From: Maylandia zebra
Taxonomy: Eukaryota; Chordata; Actinopteri; Cichliformes; Cichlidae
DNA: 64,000 nucleotides
Direction of reading: 5' to 3'
NCBI RefSeq assembly: GCF_041146795.1
Contig: NC_135167.1
Coordinates: 8,166,954 to 8,230,953 of the forward strand
Part shown: piece after piece, positions 1 to 15,530 of the stretch
Layout of the letters: the number at the start of each line of letters is the position of its first letter
Numbering within the stretch: the stretch's first letter is position 1
The notes under the pieces: generated by a model
Told to the model about the DNA's origin: nothing
Database searches by the model: none
What the model saw: only the letters and a program-made list of their open reading frames with translations
Made by a program: the position numbers and the translations under genes

Positions 1-2395
<2,395 letters not shown>

Positions 2396-3690
2396 AGAGG
2401 AGGTGCTTGTGGGGGGTACCGGGGGAAGAGGACGGGGGCGAGATGCAGCCCAGCACAGCTGTAAAGTGGGAGGAGGAGAAGGAGAAGAGGGACCACAGCA
2501 CTTTCCTCCTACCTGCCAAGCCTCTTGACCTGTGGGACTGCTACGCTGTGCCCCCTCCCCCGACCTCCACCGTCCACCAGCCGTCCTCTGCTTTCACACT
2601 AGGACTGTTTTCCTGTTTGTGTTGTATAGCTTTTGCCAGACAATTTCCTCTTCTCGCGATGGGCCGCTTCTCTTTCCTCCTCCTACACCTGCCACTGCTC
2701 ACTCACTCTCCCTTCTCTTTGTCACTTGGTCCAAATTGCTCTTCTTCTATGTGAAAGTTCCCTTTTGTTTCTTTGTATTTCCTCCCCTCCTCCTCCTCTC
2801 CTGAACATGGCATTAACTGGAGGGGAGGCTGGCCTTTTCCTCCACGTTTGTCAGGTGCTCTTTTCTTCTCCAGTCCACCCCACTCGATCATTCCCAGATT
2901 CCCATATCACCATGTGGCTTTGCATGCCTTTCAGCCCAACTCTGTCATTCCTTCCTTGCATCCCTCCTTGCTTTCCCTCGGCCTTGTTGTCAGGTGTGGG
3001 GCCTTCGCTCTGTGCCAAAGTGCCTCCAGTCTACAGAGCTCCAGACTTCCCTCCAACACTTCTTTTGATTGGACTGTTATGGTTTCAATTTTTATTTTTT
3101 AAACAAAATCTTTTTTTATTGCTTTCTATGTTCCAGAGGTTATGAAACTGTTTGGTTTTTTTTTAAGTGGCATCTCCTTCACCTCCACCATCTTTACATC
3201 AGACTTTTTTTTTTTTTTTTTTGGTTTTTGCTTTGTTAATCCAAGCGTCCATGAAGCGCACGAGAATAGGAAGTGAGGAGACTTGGAGGGGGCCAGTGTC
3301 ATGTTCATCCTTCCTTAAAGACCGCCCAGAGGAGCGGTAGGTGGGTGGTTGGGTGGCAGGGCAATAACAGGAGAAGAAGGGGGAGAGGCAGTTCACAAAC
3401 ATGGTTGATTCATCATACGTGGGCTTGTTTTTATATCAAAATATATTTAAAGGATTAAAAAAAAAAAAGAACAAGGAAAAACTGACTTGGACAGAGTTAA
3501 AAAAGGACGCTTTTCAGAAGCCAGGAGCAACTTGCCGTTAGGGATGTTCAGTGTCTCTGTGAATGCTAGGGTCGGGGTGGTGCATGCCGTGTGTGAGAGG
3601 CCTTGGGTTCAACTGTCAGTGCTTTCAATGTTCATTGTTTTATTATGCTATCATAATTATGAATAAATCATTCCATCTGAACAGTGTGGA
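2396..3690 (+). other. csk: CSK 3' UTR with polyadenylation signal
   Basis: From the CSK stop codon onwards the sequence is pyrimidine-rich with no open frame resembling a protein. The first canonical AATAAA on this strand is at 3662-3667, which would give a 3' UTR of about 1.3 kb. A later AATAAA-containing stretch near 3847 is an alternative. The actual cleavage site cannot be read from sequence. Confidence 0.55.
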
Positions 3691-3713
3691 AACACCTGCA
3701 TAATTATATCTAA

Positions 3714-3744
<31 letters not shown>
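3714..3744. repeat. (TG)n(AG)n compound microsatellite
   Basis: A short TG run passes directly into an AG run, just after the probable CSK polyadenylation site. Confidence 0.9.
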
Positions 3745-6700
3745 CATATTTTAGAAGGAGGAGTGCTGTCTTACTGTACAAGCACCTCCCCACCTCTATG
3801 AATGTGTGGTTTTTGGATTTGACAAGCGCCAAATTTCAGGGTTGAAAATAAAGCAAATGCTAAAATGCCCCAAAAAAAACTGCAATTCCTCTGTTGGCCA
3901 CTAGAGGCTGGCTCCAAAGTAAATTCCACCAGACAAAATTAACATGTTTACATCCCGGTACAATAAAGCCACATGGGCACTGCGCTATTAATGGTTCTAA
4001 AAAAAGAAGGGGGGGGTTTCCACATCATGATCACAGTCCTTAGTGGAAATATTACTAAATCCTGTTTTCGTTTTCTCGACTTTCGTGGTTTATTCTCCAG
4101 GGAGTATGAGCTGTGTGAATCTATATTTAAATTACTTTTGGTTGCTGTTTTGCCATTTTCCTTTTGTCTCTGCCGATAACGAGGAAATCCCTTGATCCCA
4201 ATTAAAGAGACATTTAAATCCACACTCGGCTTTCTGCATTGTAATGCCCTTCAGTGAGTTGCAAAGTAAATGTGAAGGGTTAAAGATGTCTAACAGGATG
4301 AAAAATGCTTATTTTCCCTTGTAAAAGGAATAATATCAAAACACAACAATAGAAAAGAGTTCTTTGATATAACCGTTCAACTCTTTACCTTTTTTGTGAT
4401 GCAGATCAGAAAGCAAAACGACTGATCTAGAGGAGTGTTTTATACCTGCAGCTATAAATAATCCTCATGTGATCATTCTTTGATAGTACTGCTACAAACA
4501 GATGGGGTTTGTCATCAAGGTGTGAAGGAGTGTCAGCTGAGTTGTTCCCAGTGCTGCCTTCACTGTGCCTCCTCTGCTCTTTGGAGAGGGCCCAGTTGTC
4601 CCCAGTACAGTGACCTATAGGCTGAAACGGGACCAAGAGTTCAGTGGACTGGCCATCTGTGTGGTGCTTTCACTTTTAGCTCATTTGAATCTCATCCATC
4701 CGCCTGCTTCTCAATCTTCCGCTGCAGGAGCAGACAGTTGTTTGGGTCGCATTTTCATGTGAATCCTATGAATTTTAATGGCAGTGACAGGGCGGTAACA
4801 ATAGGCTGGTTACGTAAGCACGGCAGTTTGTGCTCGTGGCCAAGACTGTACTGCTGTCAGGACTCATCGCGCCAGCTCCAATTTACCATCCTGCCATGGC
4901 TGCACAAGACTGGCCTTTTTCAGAAGCCAACCCTGCAAAAAAAAAAAAAAAATCCTAAAGTAGCTCTGCTATTGGTGAAAATTACAGCTCATTAGGGAAT
5001 TGGGGGAGGATTTCTAGATGTCATCTGACTGCCAGAAGTCACCACCAGGAGGCATCCTACAGTCTGAGATCCCAAGGGAGCTGAAAAGGAGCAGCGCAGA
5101 GCTTTCAGCTCAGATTTAATTGCAGTGCTGAAGGAGGCACTCAAGATATCAAACGAGAGATTTTCTCAATCCATGTCAAAGGTCAGAAGCAGCTGCATCC
5201 TTTAATGACGTTTGGATTCTTAATGAGACGCCATTTGCTGTCGCAGCTCATCTGCTTCCACCTCATTATACCCTATTTGTTTTTTTTTCTTTAATATTAC
5301 AGTAAACTATTGTGCGATTATTAAAGTATATTTTAAAATGTAAAGCCCAGCTTGAAGTGTCACAGTGACAGGAGCTTGTGGTTATAGCAGTGACGGTTAA
5401 TGCACTGCTCTCACATCTGGAAGCCTCAGTCTTTGGTTCACACTTAAGTAATCCTGACAACCGCACAGCTCCTCGTTCTTAGCAGGCACAAGCACGGGGG
5501 TTGATGTGTTAATCAGCTTTCGATAAGTTATGGATCTGTGCTACTGGCAGCAGCCAGGCACAACTCTACTGACAGTGTAATCTGATTACACCAACACAGT
5601 TTTTGGGAGGGAAGGATGAGGAAGATGCTCAGGGCTCTGCACATGTTTTTGTGCAGTTGGCATGTGCATTGTGTGGTCCCTCCCCCACACGTCAAGCTGG
5701 ACCTGACAGACTTACATGCGTGACAGAATGAGGGTGAGGTGGGGGGTGTAACTTCACATACAGGCAGCACATAAACATTAAGCTTGTATCATGTGCTGTT
5801 TATGGGTTTCACGATGGAAGGGTTCTTCAAGCCCCCGGTTCGGTTGCATAGCTTGGATTACTCTGCAGTTTTTTAATGAGTACTTTCGCAGGGCCTGTAT
5901 GCAGATGGGCCACCTCCGCTGTAGTTAACCTTTAATACCCTGAAGCAGCTGGAGGTTGCAAAATTTGCACTTCAGTAGGCTACACCATGACAGAAGTGAG
6001 TCATCGGACTTTTCCCCTGCCAAACACATGACATTACTTTAATTTAAAAAAAAACAAGCTAAACTTGGTCTGAACCAGACGTTAATGATGCAGGTGTGTT
6101 TTGTTAACTTTGGAGTGAGCCAGGCTAAATTGAAGTAGCTGACTGATGCCTTAGGCTTTGTATTGGCACCCAGACATGACTGCTGTACAATTTTCTCATC
6201 TTAACTCTCAGCAAGAAAGTGTCTTAACCTAAATGTTGAACTGTTCTATTAAAGATTGTTGTCAGTGATGCAGCAGACTGTAGGGGGGGACATTTGGATG
6301 CCCCTTAATTACTGACTCTAGGACTCAAGGGGGTTTATTGTGCAGCTCAAGCACTGTCACCAAGTGTGGGAGTTCTTTATTTTCACACTGTTTTAGTGAC
6401 AAGGAGCGGGCATTGAGCTGACAGCTGATGAAGGAAATGATATTGACATTATCAGGCCAACATGTGGCTGGCTGTGTCAAATGTGGCCTCAGTGACAGAA
6501 ATCTTTTCACATGGACACATCCCTTGGTCACATCACATGTCTTTTTCTGTCTGGCTTTGTGCCCCTCACCACTTCGCTAAAAAGCCTAAAAACACGCTGC
6601 TTCCTGCTGCAATTAGCTTCTATTTAGGGACTGACAAGGATGTTAACATTTCAAACACTGATAGCACTTTTCTGTCCTTGTGTGTGATGCTGTATTCTGG

Positions 6701-7569
6701 ACCTTGTTCTGTATCACTGCAGAGTAGGGTCACGGTTGTTTTTAGCAGTCTGAATCACTCCCCTCTTGGCCATATGCAACATATGTTCTTTACTCCACTG
6801 CATGCTCTGTTTGCTGTGAGATCAGCAGTCATGTCTGCATTGTAAATGTTGACATTCTTCTTTGCATCTTTCGGTTTGTGTTAAGTGTGGCACTGAAGCT
6901 TCATTTAACTCTGTCACATCAAGAGCTCATTGAATTATTCGTGTCTGAGTGCAGCAGGCATGACATCAGAAACGGAACTACTCATGAGCACAGCCAGCGA
7001 AAGCTCATGTACACCATGACAGAAGGGAGCGTGATCTCAGATGTCAGAGAGTGTCATCAGGACATCCTCTGCTGAAAAGGGAGCTCTTTAGCTATGAATT
7101 AACCCAGGCATAAAAAGAATTTGGTACAGAACGATGAGCAGACACATCAATTAAGCACTTTAATCTTTAGTTTTATGTTTATTTTCCCATCAATTTGAAA
7201 TGTATATTAATAGATATCCATGAGTGTTCATTGGCCTCTATGTAAGATGTAATGGTTTTTGGTAAAAGATCCCATTCAAAAACATTTTTGATACTATATG
7301 GGTGGAAAAATTCACAGTTCTTGTTCTGTGTTTAAAAACACTCCATCAGTGTGTGTTGCAATGGTAGATACCTTTATAAAAGTACCATAAGTTACAGGTC
7401 CAAAGCACAAAGGGGTCCAAATCTTGCATATTTTAATTCACATTACTTATTTTTCTAGCACTATGATGCTCCATAATTTCAGTAGTATTCTTTAAAAAAC
7501 ATCATATTTTCTTTTATGAGGATCATTATCACGGGGCGTACTTTCATGTGAAAAAGAGTTTTAACAGGG
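3745..7569. other. Intergenic, no gene recognised
   Basis: Only short open frames without recognisable protein similarity are present. An A-tract at about 4938-4951 and other low-complexity stretches occur. I see no splice-bounded exon series, RNA gene or clear transposon here. Confidence 0.5.
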
Positions 7570-7935
7570 CTCTATGCAGACCTGTGAAAAATTAAGCACA
7601 CCCTTGCTGAATTAAGAGGGTAAAGAAGCAGTCAGGCAGTGCTAATCAAATGCACTTGATTCATTAATCATTAGCAAGTGTGATCACCTTTTTGGCAATT
7701 TGCTGGTCTGGCTCATTCCGGTGTGTGCTTAAAGAGTGGCACGGGGATGGACATCCCAGCAAATTCACCATAAGATAAAACTGAGCAAAGCACAAAGAAA
7801 TATCGGGAGAAGTGCAGGGTTCAGTATGAGCACGGCAGTGGAGGGGTGATGATTTATGGATGATTTCAACCACAGGACCTGGCCACCTTGAGCAGAATTT
7901 TGGTCCCAGGCTAATTTTTCTAGTGACAAATCTTG
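7570..7935 (+). mobile_element. Internally deleted Tc1-like DNA transposon relic
   Basis: The left part (7570-7720) matches from memory the start of a widespread fish Tc1 family: a terminal repeat beginning CAGACCTGTGAAAAATTAAG, then a leader with CTAATCAAATGCACTTGATT. At 7827-7885 the sequence jumps to the part of the transposase gene encoding a GSGGVMI-type motif and the following TGPGHL-like region, read on the plus strand. The right end near 7905-7932 looks like a degraded inverted copy of the left terminus. Most of the transposase is missing, so this is a non-autonomous, dead copy. A second copy of the same family lies in ULK3 intron 1 in the opposite orientation. Confidence 0.6.
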
Positions 7936-8308
7936 TCCACATAATGACATAAAATCAATATATTCAAACTTAAATATTATGAATATAATAGAAACAGCAT
8001 TGATGATTACCTTTTAACTGATCAGGCAGCTTTAAGTCCTTTAAACAGTCGGATGCAATAAAAATGTAGTGAAAAGCTGGCTATCAAGGAGGGGCAGCAG
8101 ATGAGGCACATAAGGCTCATAGTCTCAATCCATACTGGCAGGAATTGACAGTAATCTCTGCCATGTTCCTTATCTTAGCATAGAGTTTTGGGCTGATATG
8201 AACATCTTTATTTGGATAGTAATGATAGAGGTCCAATATAAGAGTCTGAATCTTAGTGTGACAGGCTGTTCAGTCGTTGTTATAGTTTTGTCAGTTGAAA
8301 ACCCCTAA

Positions 8309-8466
8309 AATGTCAACCTGCTGGTGGTGCTAGAGGAAAAGTCAGGATTTTAACCAGGATTAATTCCACTTCCCCGGAACTGTCCATCCAGTGGTTGCTG
8401 AGATATTTCAGTTTGGACCAAAGTGCATCTAAGACTGACAGCGACATTCACAGAGCCACGCTTCTT
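8309..8466 (+). repeat. Dispersed teleost repeat fragment
   Basis: The stretch contains wording I recognise from a very common fish interspersed repeat: AATGTCAACCTGCTGGTGG, then GCTAGAGGAAAAGTCAG, then TTGCTGAGATATTTCAGT and GGACCAAAGTG. No coding sequence is visible. I cannot assign a class with certainty. Confidence 0.5.
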
Positions 8467-11400
8467 CTATCATAGTGATGCAAAAGACATGAGGTACAAG
8501 TGCCGTCCAGATCACATTTTCACAGTAGACTCTGATATCATATTTATAAAGTCATCGGTTCCAAAGCATCCAGACTCTGATCTTTATTTTTTCAGTTTAT
8601 AATGCAGCCTGGATGAAGGGGGTTTGAGTCCTGGTGCTGTCCTGCTGCTAATCATAGCTCAGGCTGTGGGCCACATGATGTTCTGGGGAGCTTGGTGTAT
8701 TGGGACAGATAACGCGCAGGATCTGGGTCCAACAGCGGACCTGGTGGGTGAGAGCGAAGCAGTTTTGTAATGACGGTCCAACGTGAACCACTGTGTGTCC
8801 TCTTGTGTCTCATCGTCATTGTATCTCACTGTGGGACTCGGTGATGGCTCACAGGCGGAGCGAGACTGTGGAAGGAGGATAACAACCACAATCAGAGGAG
8901 AGCTTTGCCTGCTGAGCTACATGAAAAACAGTCCCTCCTGCATGTAACGTAACACCGGCCTGCTTTCTGAGCCTCCTCTTTAAATAACCCAATGGTTGCC
9001 CTGCAGTGTTGGCTGACATGTTCATTTGACTTTGTGAAATATCAAGGTTCCCTGAGTCGCAGAGAACATGTTTTCTGCATCGCTTGTCAGCATGAATTTA
9101 CATTTTGCTCTTGACATTTCACCTCCTCGTGCCCTGGGCCTGCGGCCTGCTGGTTACCAGCCATGGGGGGGAATGTGCCAACACACATCCCAACAAGAAG
9201 AGGGTGAAGGGCCTTCTGGCCCTTGTGAGGAGTCATCATATAATCTGTGGTAACGTTCCTACCTGTATTATTCTCTCTTCTGCTGTAAATCTGCAGCGAA
9301 TAAATGAGGAAAAGCATTAAATCTGGACAAAGATGAAAACACTATGCTACAATCAAAACTGATAGGTGGAGAAAAGGTTACATTTAACAATTTTAATGCT
9401 CTTTTTAAAGCTGCTCCAATCAGTGTTTTCATACTAACAATCCATCAAATGAATGTAAGATATTTTACTCACCAAAACAATATGAAATTATCACTCAGCT
9501 TTGCAGTGGTCTCTCAGCCCCTGGAGCTTTTTAATCAATTTAAAGTCTCTGCATCTTTTCAAAGCATTTAAATTCATTGTAAAGTTTTGTCTTTTGTGTT
9601 TCACTGGCATTTTCTTTGCAAAAGTCAACCAACTAGTCAAGACTGCTAAACATGTAGATATAGTGAATTTCAAGCAGACTACACTGAGCTGTAAATACAG
9701 AACTGTTAAGTCCTTAAAGTGAGTGAGTGAATTGAACTTTTTTTATACTCGGCCTTGGTTTATCTGCCTGTTCTGGATTATTGGAACTTTTCACCTGCGT
9801 ATTTGTTCAATTTTATTTTAATTAGATTTTTCTAATGCATACGTTTAAATAATTAACTTAGTTTTATTGGGATCATTACTTTAAATATGCTGTGTCAGGG
9901 CTTTGATTGTTGTGGATGTGTGATCTCCAAGTTTAGCTAGCAACAGGTCGCCATGCCAAAGAGTCGTGTAGCGATTAATCACTTCCAGAAATTAAAAAAA
10001 ATAAAAAATACAAAAAATACAAAAGAACAAACAAGTATTTCCATGTCTGTGAAGTTCTTTGAGCACAGGTTAAAAAATTAAAATGAAAAAAAGGCATTTT
10101 ACAGTCTTAAAGAAAATACTAATTTTGTTTCTTTTCAATCAGCTCAAGCTAAAATTAAGTAATGCTGACTTACCTTGACAGTTCACGTAACTCATCCTGT
10201 ATGCGTTCCTAATTAAATTAAGGTGCGACCCTCAAAAAAGAAAGTTATTAAACTCATCATCTCTAATTTTACTAAAAAATTTTAAGTATCATAACCATTT
10301 TTGTACGTAAACTAATTATATTTTAAAGTGTAAAGTCCACAGTCGCTCATTTACATAAATTTATCTGGCACCACTTTTGATAATTGATAATACATTTGAC
10401 TTTAATCAATCAGGGGTGTTCAGAGGGGGAGAGGGGCAGGTCTCACTGTGAAAGCGCATGCTCATTGGCGAATTTAATTTTTCAGACCTGGAAGCAATGT
10501 CCGTGTAGTAGTCCTGCTCACCATTAATGCGGTAGTACAAGAGCTGCTGGAAACTGGAGTTATGGCTAGTTTGCTTAGTGATTTGCACAAATAAGAAAAG
10601 GTCCTATTTGAGATGTAATGTATTGAAATATTAGTGGGACTGCAGAACCAAAACAAATCAAGGCCTCACAATAATCACTATATCGCGTCAACATAAACAT
10701 ACTGCAAAATGTTTCAACTCCTGCAAGAGAAAGAGGAGACATACTAAAATTAGACCTTTTCTCATCCCAGTGTGCCGGCTCAGTCGGTAAACATGAACAA
10801 ACGGAGTCTAGTTTGCTTGACGTCACCTCACAGGATTTATGGGTTTTGAAGTTCAAATAGTTTCCACGGACGGCTCGTTGCCATTTGGAGACGCTAGTGT
10901 GCAAAGTTTGCTGGTTCAGCTTGAAAGACTCTTCTCTCCTGACAGCCTGGCGCCTGGCAGATGATGTGAGGTTTGATGAATCCTCACAGAGTGAGTCAGA
11001 GCTATAGTCTGACATTTGCTGTCATTCAGAAGTAGGAGTTTGTTATCACTTTTTATAGACGAGGAGCAGGCTGGGTGGCAGGCTGCCTGAGCAGATGACG
11101 TCTTTGTCTACCATTTGCAGTGGGTGTACTTGACAAACAAGGCACAGCACCTTTCTATACAAAAAAAAAAACCCTGTAAGGAACACACAGGATCTACGAG
11201 GCACTAATAGGTGCACACTAGTTTCCAAACAGGATTTACAAATAGAATTATTGACTTGTAAATATTAAGCCAGCCATAAAAACATAACTATATATAGCCT
11301 AATAGCCTATGTTGACATGCCTGGTGTGACAGTTGCAGAGATGTAATGGATAAACTGAAAAGGAGACGTCTGAACATTTCCTGTCTCGAAAATGAATGCT

Positions 11401-12789
11401 GTGTCTTTCGGGTTTTCCACCCTCACAAATGACCCAGGCTTTGTTTCTGTGACTTTGTGAGCACCCACAGAAGACAAACTATAAACTATTGTGACACATG
11501 AGGATCTGCAGCCAACCGCAAGTAATGTTAAGGTTCACAAAATGCCTGGGAGACTGCAAATAAAACCGTCCAGTCAAAGGCTTGTCACAACTGTATGTTC
11601 ACAGTTATATTACTGGATTTCTTGGGTGGATGTTTGTAATTTAAGGCCTGCCTTTAGGTCAGGGAGGACATCGGCTCAGTCCTGCAGCAATGTGTATGAA
11701 ATACCCTCCACTGTTTTCTTCCAAAGCTTGAAAAATGTTAGCGTTTAGGGGAAAAAACCTTTGGCAACTAGACTGATTTTCCTTTGTTTGTGATTACAAA
11801 TGCATGCTTTTCAACATTTTAAGAAGAGGCCAATTGCCATGTGCGCTCTCAGAGCTCCCACCTTGTCTCACCATTTATCCACGAGGGTGACCACACACAC
11901 CGTCTGAATTTTACTCCTGCAGCCTGGCAAGGAGGGAAGGGGGAGGAGAGACACAGATGAGGACTGAAAGCCTGTGCAGTGCTGTTAGCCAGATCCTCCT
12001 AGAAGCACAGGAGCTAATGAATGCAGCCAGAAGTCAGTGTGTGGCTCAGCAGCTGCAGCTCTACAGCACACACTACCTCACAGAAATGGCTCTGAAAATG
12101 AAAATAAAAGAGGAAAATGAGGAATGGCTCACCAAGTAAAACAAATGACCAGAGATGTGTGTTGGATACAAGGAGAACATTCTTCCACGTTTATAGGCAG
12201 GAAAATGTCTGTAAATAACTCTCTCTCTGTGTTTGTGTGTGTGTTTCCTGCTCTGTGTGTGAGTGACATAACAGCCCCTCTACGGTGGGCACGAATGACT
12301 CCGGGCTGCTCCAAGCACATTCACATTAATTAAATTGATGCATTGTGGCAACTCACATGTGAACAGACATGTATAATCACGTAGCCGCGTCAAAGCAAGC
12401 TGCTAGCAAGCTCATATGTTCTCCATGTTTTGGGTTGTTTTTTTTAAAACAAGTAAAAGATGGTATGCAGGAGCCTTTTTCTCAAGAGATCATATGGATA
12501 ATTTGCCTGCTCTGTTCTCTTGTATACTTTACCTCAAATATAAAGTGCACTCGGGGCAGCGCTTGACCCTCCCACTTTGCCCCGTTGTGTTCTTCATTTA
12601 ATGGATCACTGCTTCAGTGGTATTGCTGTTGTATTCCTGTGCCGATTTGTGGGTCTCACACTGTAGTTTTCTGCGGCTTTATTTAAGGATGTGTTGTGTG
12701 GACACTGTAATAATGTGAGCATTAGAAAGCATCTATTTATTATCATGCTGTTGATCATCATAGCATGCTGCTACCTCTGCCTTTTTCTA

Positions 12790-12876
<87 letters not shown>

Positions 12877-13223
12877 ATCTACATTATCTGTCTGGTAGCT
12901 TTTGCATAATTGTATGATTATAGCCACCCTCATCACTTTGTGAACTGCAGTAATTATGATTGCAATTATTGTGCAGCATTTTGGGAATCTTCTATGCACA
13001 TCCTCATTATTGAGAACCAAAACAAACAATAAATACCCAACATTTTCTCTTCTCTAGGGCTGAAACTGACAGTTTAACAAAATAAAGGACAATTTTCATT
13101 ATCAATGACTCTGTAGGCTGCCTTCTTGATTAGCAGACTGATTGTTTAATTTATAAAACATCATAAAATTGTGCAAAATGCCCTCGACAAACACCAAGAA
13201 TTCCACCATTAAAAAATCAGCCA
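8467..13223. other. Intergenic, no gene recognised
   Basis: Apart from the GT microsatellite at 12792-12873 I see only short, unrecognised open frames, the longest being 146 codons on the minus strand at 10575-11015 with no motif. Base composition is AT-rich around 9800-10400. Confidence 0.45.
12792..12873. repeat. (TG)n microsatellite, about 41 units
   Basis: An almost perfect TG run of about 82 bp, the longest simple repeat in the window. Frames reading through it are artefacts. Confidence 0.98.
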
Positions 13224-13234
13224 AATCCCTAAAT
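13224..13234. repeat. Target-site duplication, LINE 3' side
   Basis: The 11-mer AATCCCTAAAT directly abuts the tandem tail of the LINE. The identical 11-mer is found at 16383-16393 on the other side of the element, as expected for target-primed integration. Confidence 0.88.
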
Positions 13235-13339
13235 CCATCCATCCATCTTCATCCGCTTTATCCGGGGCCGGGTCGTGGGGGCAGCAGCAGCCTAAGCAGA
13301 GAAGCCCAGACCTCCCTCTCCCCAGCCACCTCCTCCAGC

Positions 13340-14104
13340 TTATCCGGTGAGACATGCCCGGAACACCAACCCCAGGAGGCGCCCAGGAGGCATCCTTGTC
13401 AGATGCCTGAACCACCTCAGCTGGCTCCTTTCGATGTGGAGGAGCAGCGGCTCTACTCTGAGCCCCTCCCAGATGGCCGAACTTCTCGCCCTATCTCTAA
13501 GGGAGAGGCCAGCCACCCTTCGGAGGAAGCTCATTTCTGCCGCTTGTATCCACGATCTCGTTCTTTCGGTCACTACCCACAGCTCGTGGCCATAGGTGAG
13601 GGTAGGGACGTAGATCGACCGGTAAATTGAGAGCTTCGCTTTTACACTCAGCTCCCTCTTCACCACGACGGACCGGTGCAGCGTCCGCATCACTGCAGCT
13701 GCAGCCCCAATCCGTCTGTCGATCTCCGGCTCCCTTCTACCATCACTTGCGAACAAGACCCCGAGATACTTGAACTCCTCCACTTGGGGAAGGAACTCAT
13801 CCCCGACCCGGAGTGGGCACTCCACCCTTTTCCGGCTGAGAACCATGGCCTCAGATTTGGAGGTGCTGATCCTCATTCCTGCTGCTTCACACTCGGCTGC
13901 GAACCGCTCCAGTGCGAGCTGAAGGCCCTCACCCGATGAAGCCAACAGAACCACATCATCCATGAAAAGCAGAGATGAGATTCTGAGGCCACCGAAGTGA
14001 AAGCCCTCTGCCACTTGGCTGCGCCTAGAAATTCTGTCCATAAAAATTATGAACAGAATCGGTGACAAAGGGCAGACACCCCATACTCCCGCAGCACCTC
14101 CCAC
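13340..14104 (-). pseudogene. LINE reverse transcriptase, palm C-part and thumb
   Basis: After a junction near 14050-14080 the element resumes at CPLSPILFIIFMDRIS. The catalytic box reads LLFMDDVVLL at about 13950-13975, with methionine in place of the usual alanine of the F/Y-A-D-D box. Further conserved parts are FKYLGVLF, YGHELWVVTERTRS and SQLRWFRHLTRMPPGRL. Relative to the family, a few dozen codons between YGV and CPLSP are missing, so the break is a deletion and not a simple frameshift. Confidence 0.83.
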
Positions 14105-14967
14105 AGGACACCCCGAGGGACACTGTCAAATGCCTCCTCCAAGTCCACAAAACACATGTAGACTGGTTGGGCAAACTCCCATGCACCCTCAAGTATCCTG
14201 GAGAGGATAAAGAGCTGGTCCAGTGTTCCGCGACCAGGACGAAAACCGCATTGTTCCTCCTGTATCTGAGGTTCGACTAGCGGACGAACTCTCCTTTCCA
14301 GCACCCTGGCATAGACTTTCCCAGGGAGGCTGAGGAGTGTGATCCCCCTGTAGTTGGAACACACCCTCCGGTCCCCCTTCTTGAAGATGGGGACCACCAC
14401 CCCGGTCTGCCAGTCCAGGTGTACTGCCCCTGATCTCCACGCAACATTGTAGAGGTGTGTCAACCAGGACAGCCCTACAACGTCCAGAGCCTTCAGGAAC
14501 TCGGGGCGGACCTCATCAACACCAGGGGCTCTGCCACCAAGGAGTTGTTTAACTGCCTCAGTGACCTCGCCCTCGGAAATTGGCGGGTCATTCCCCTCAT
14601 CCCCAGACTCTGCTTCCTCCTCGGAAGACGTGTTAGTGGGATTAAGGAGGTCCTCGAAGTATTCCTTCCACTGCCAGACAATTTTCTCAGTCGAAGTCAG
14701 CAGCGCTCCGCCAGCACTATACACAGTGCAGGTAGAGCGCCGCTTTCCCCTCCTGAGACACCTGACGGTTTGCCAGAATCTCTTCGAGGCAGTCCGAAAG
14801 TCTTTTTCCATGGCCTCTCCGAACTCCTCCCACACCCGAGTTTTTGCTTCAGCCACTGCCCGAGCCGCATTCCGTTTGGCCTGTCGATACCTGTCGGCTG
14901 CCTCCGGAGTCCCACAGGCTAACCAAGCCTGATAGGACTCCTTCTTCAGCCTGGTGGCTCCCTTCAC
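14047..14967 (-). pseudogene. LINE reverse transcriptase, fingers and palm N-part
   Basis: The frame contains the RT signatures LLGGRAPGVDEVRPEFLK, WQTGVVVPIFKKGD, NYRGITLLS, EEQCGFRPGRGTLDQLF and the first catalytic aspartate region CFVDLEEAFDSV. It runs out of frame at about 14065, just after WEVLREYGV, leaving an unrelated tail. The upstream part (VAEAKTRVWEEFGEAMEKD) is the usual pre-RT region. Confidence 0.85.
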
Positions 14968-15254
14968 CTCTGGTGTCCACCATTTGGTTCAGGGCAGGCA
15001 CCACGGCAGGCACCAACCACCCTGCGGCCACAGCTCAATGCAGCAGCTTCGGCAATGGAGACGCTGAACATGGTCCATTCGGACTCAATGTCCCCAGTCT
15101 CCCTCGGAATGCTGTTGAAGCTCTGCCGGAGGTGTGCGTTGAAGATCTCGTGGACTGGGGCCTCTGCTAGACGTTCCCAGCACACCCTCACTACGCGTTT
15201 AGGTGCACCAGGTCTGTCCAGCGTCCTCCCCCGCCACCTGATCCAACTCACCAC
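14964..15254 (-). pseudogene. LINE linker region between endonuclease and RT
   Basis: This minus-strand frame begins in VSWIRW directly after the TDHH motif and continues through a basic stretch (PKRVVRVCWERLAEA) and ESEWTMF. It is the connector typical of this element family. It ends in a changed reading frame before the reverse transcriptase piece starts. Confidence 0.7.
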
Positions 15255-15530
15255 CAGGTGGTGATCAGTTGACAGCTCAGCCCCTCTCTTTACCCGAGTG
15301 TCCAGAACATATGGTCACAGGTCTGGTGATACGATTACAAAATCGATCATCGACCTGCGGCCTAGAGCGTCTTGGTGCCACATGCACTTATGGACACTCT
15401 TATGTTCGAACAAGGTGTTTGTTATGGCCAAACTGTGATTTGCACAGAAGTCCAATAAAAAAACACACCACTCGGGTTCAGATCAGGGAGGCCGTTCCTC
15501 CCAATCACGCCCCTCCAGGTCTCGCTGTCA

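Noticed and set aside
12691-13029. Open frames with Cys-Val or His-Thr repeats
   Set aside because: They are translations of the TG microsatellite at 12792-12873.
13676-15170. Several plus-strand frames of 80-155 codons
   Set aside because: They are antisense shadows of the LINE reverse transcriptase on the minus strand.
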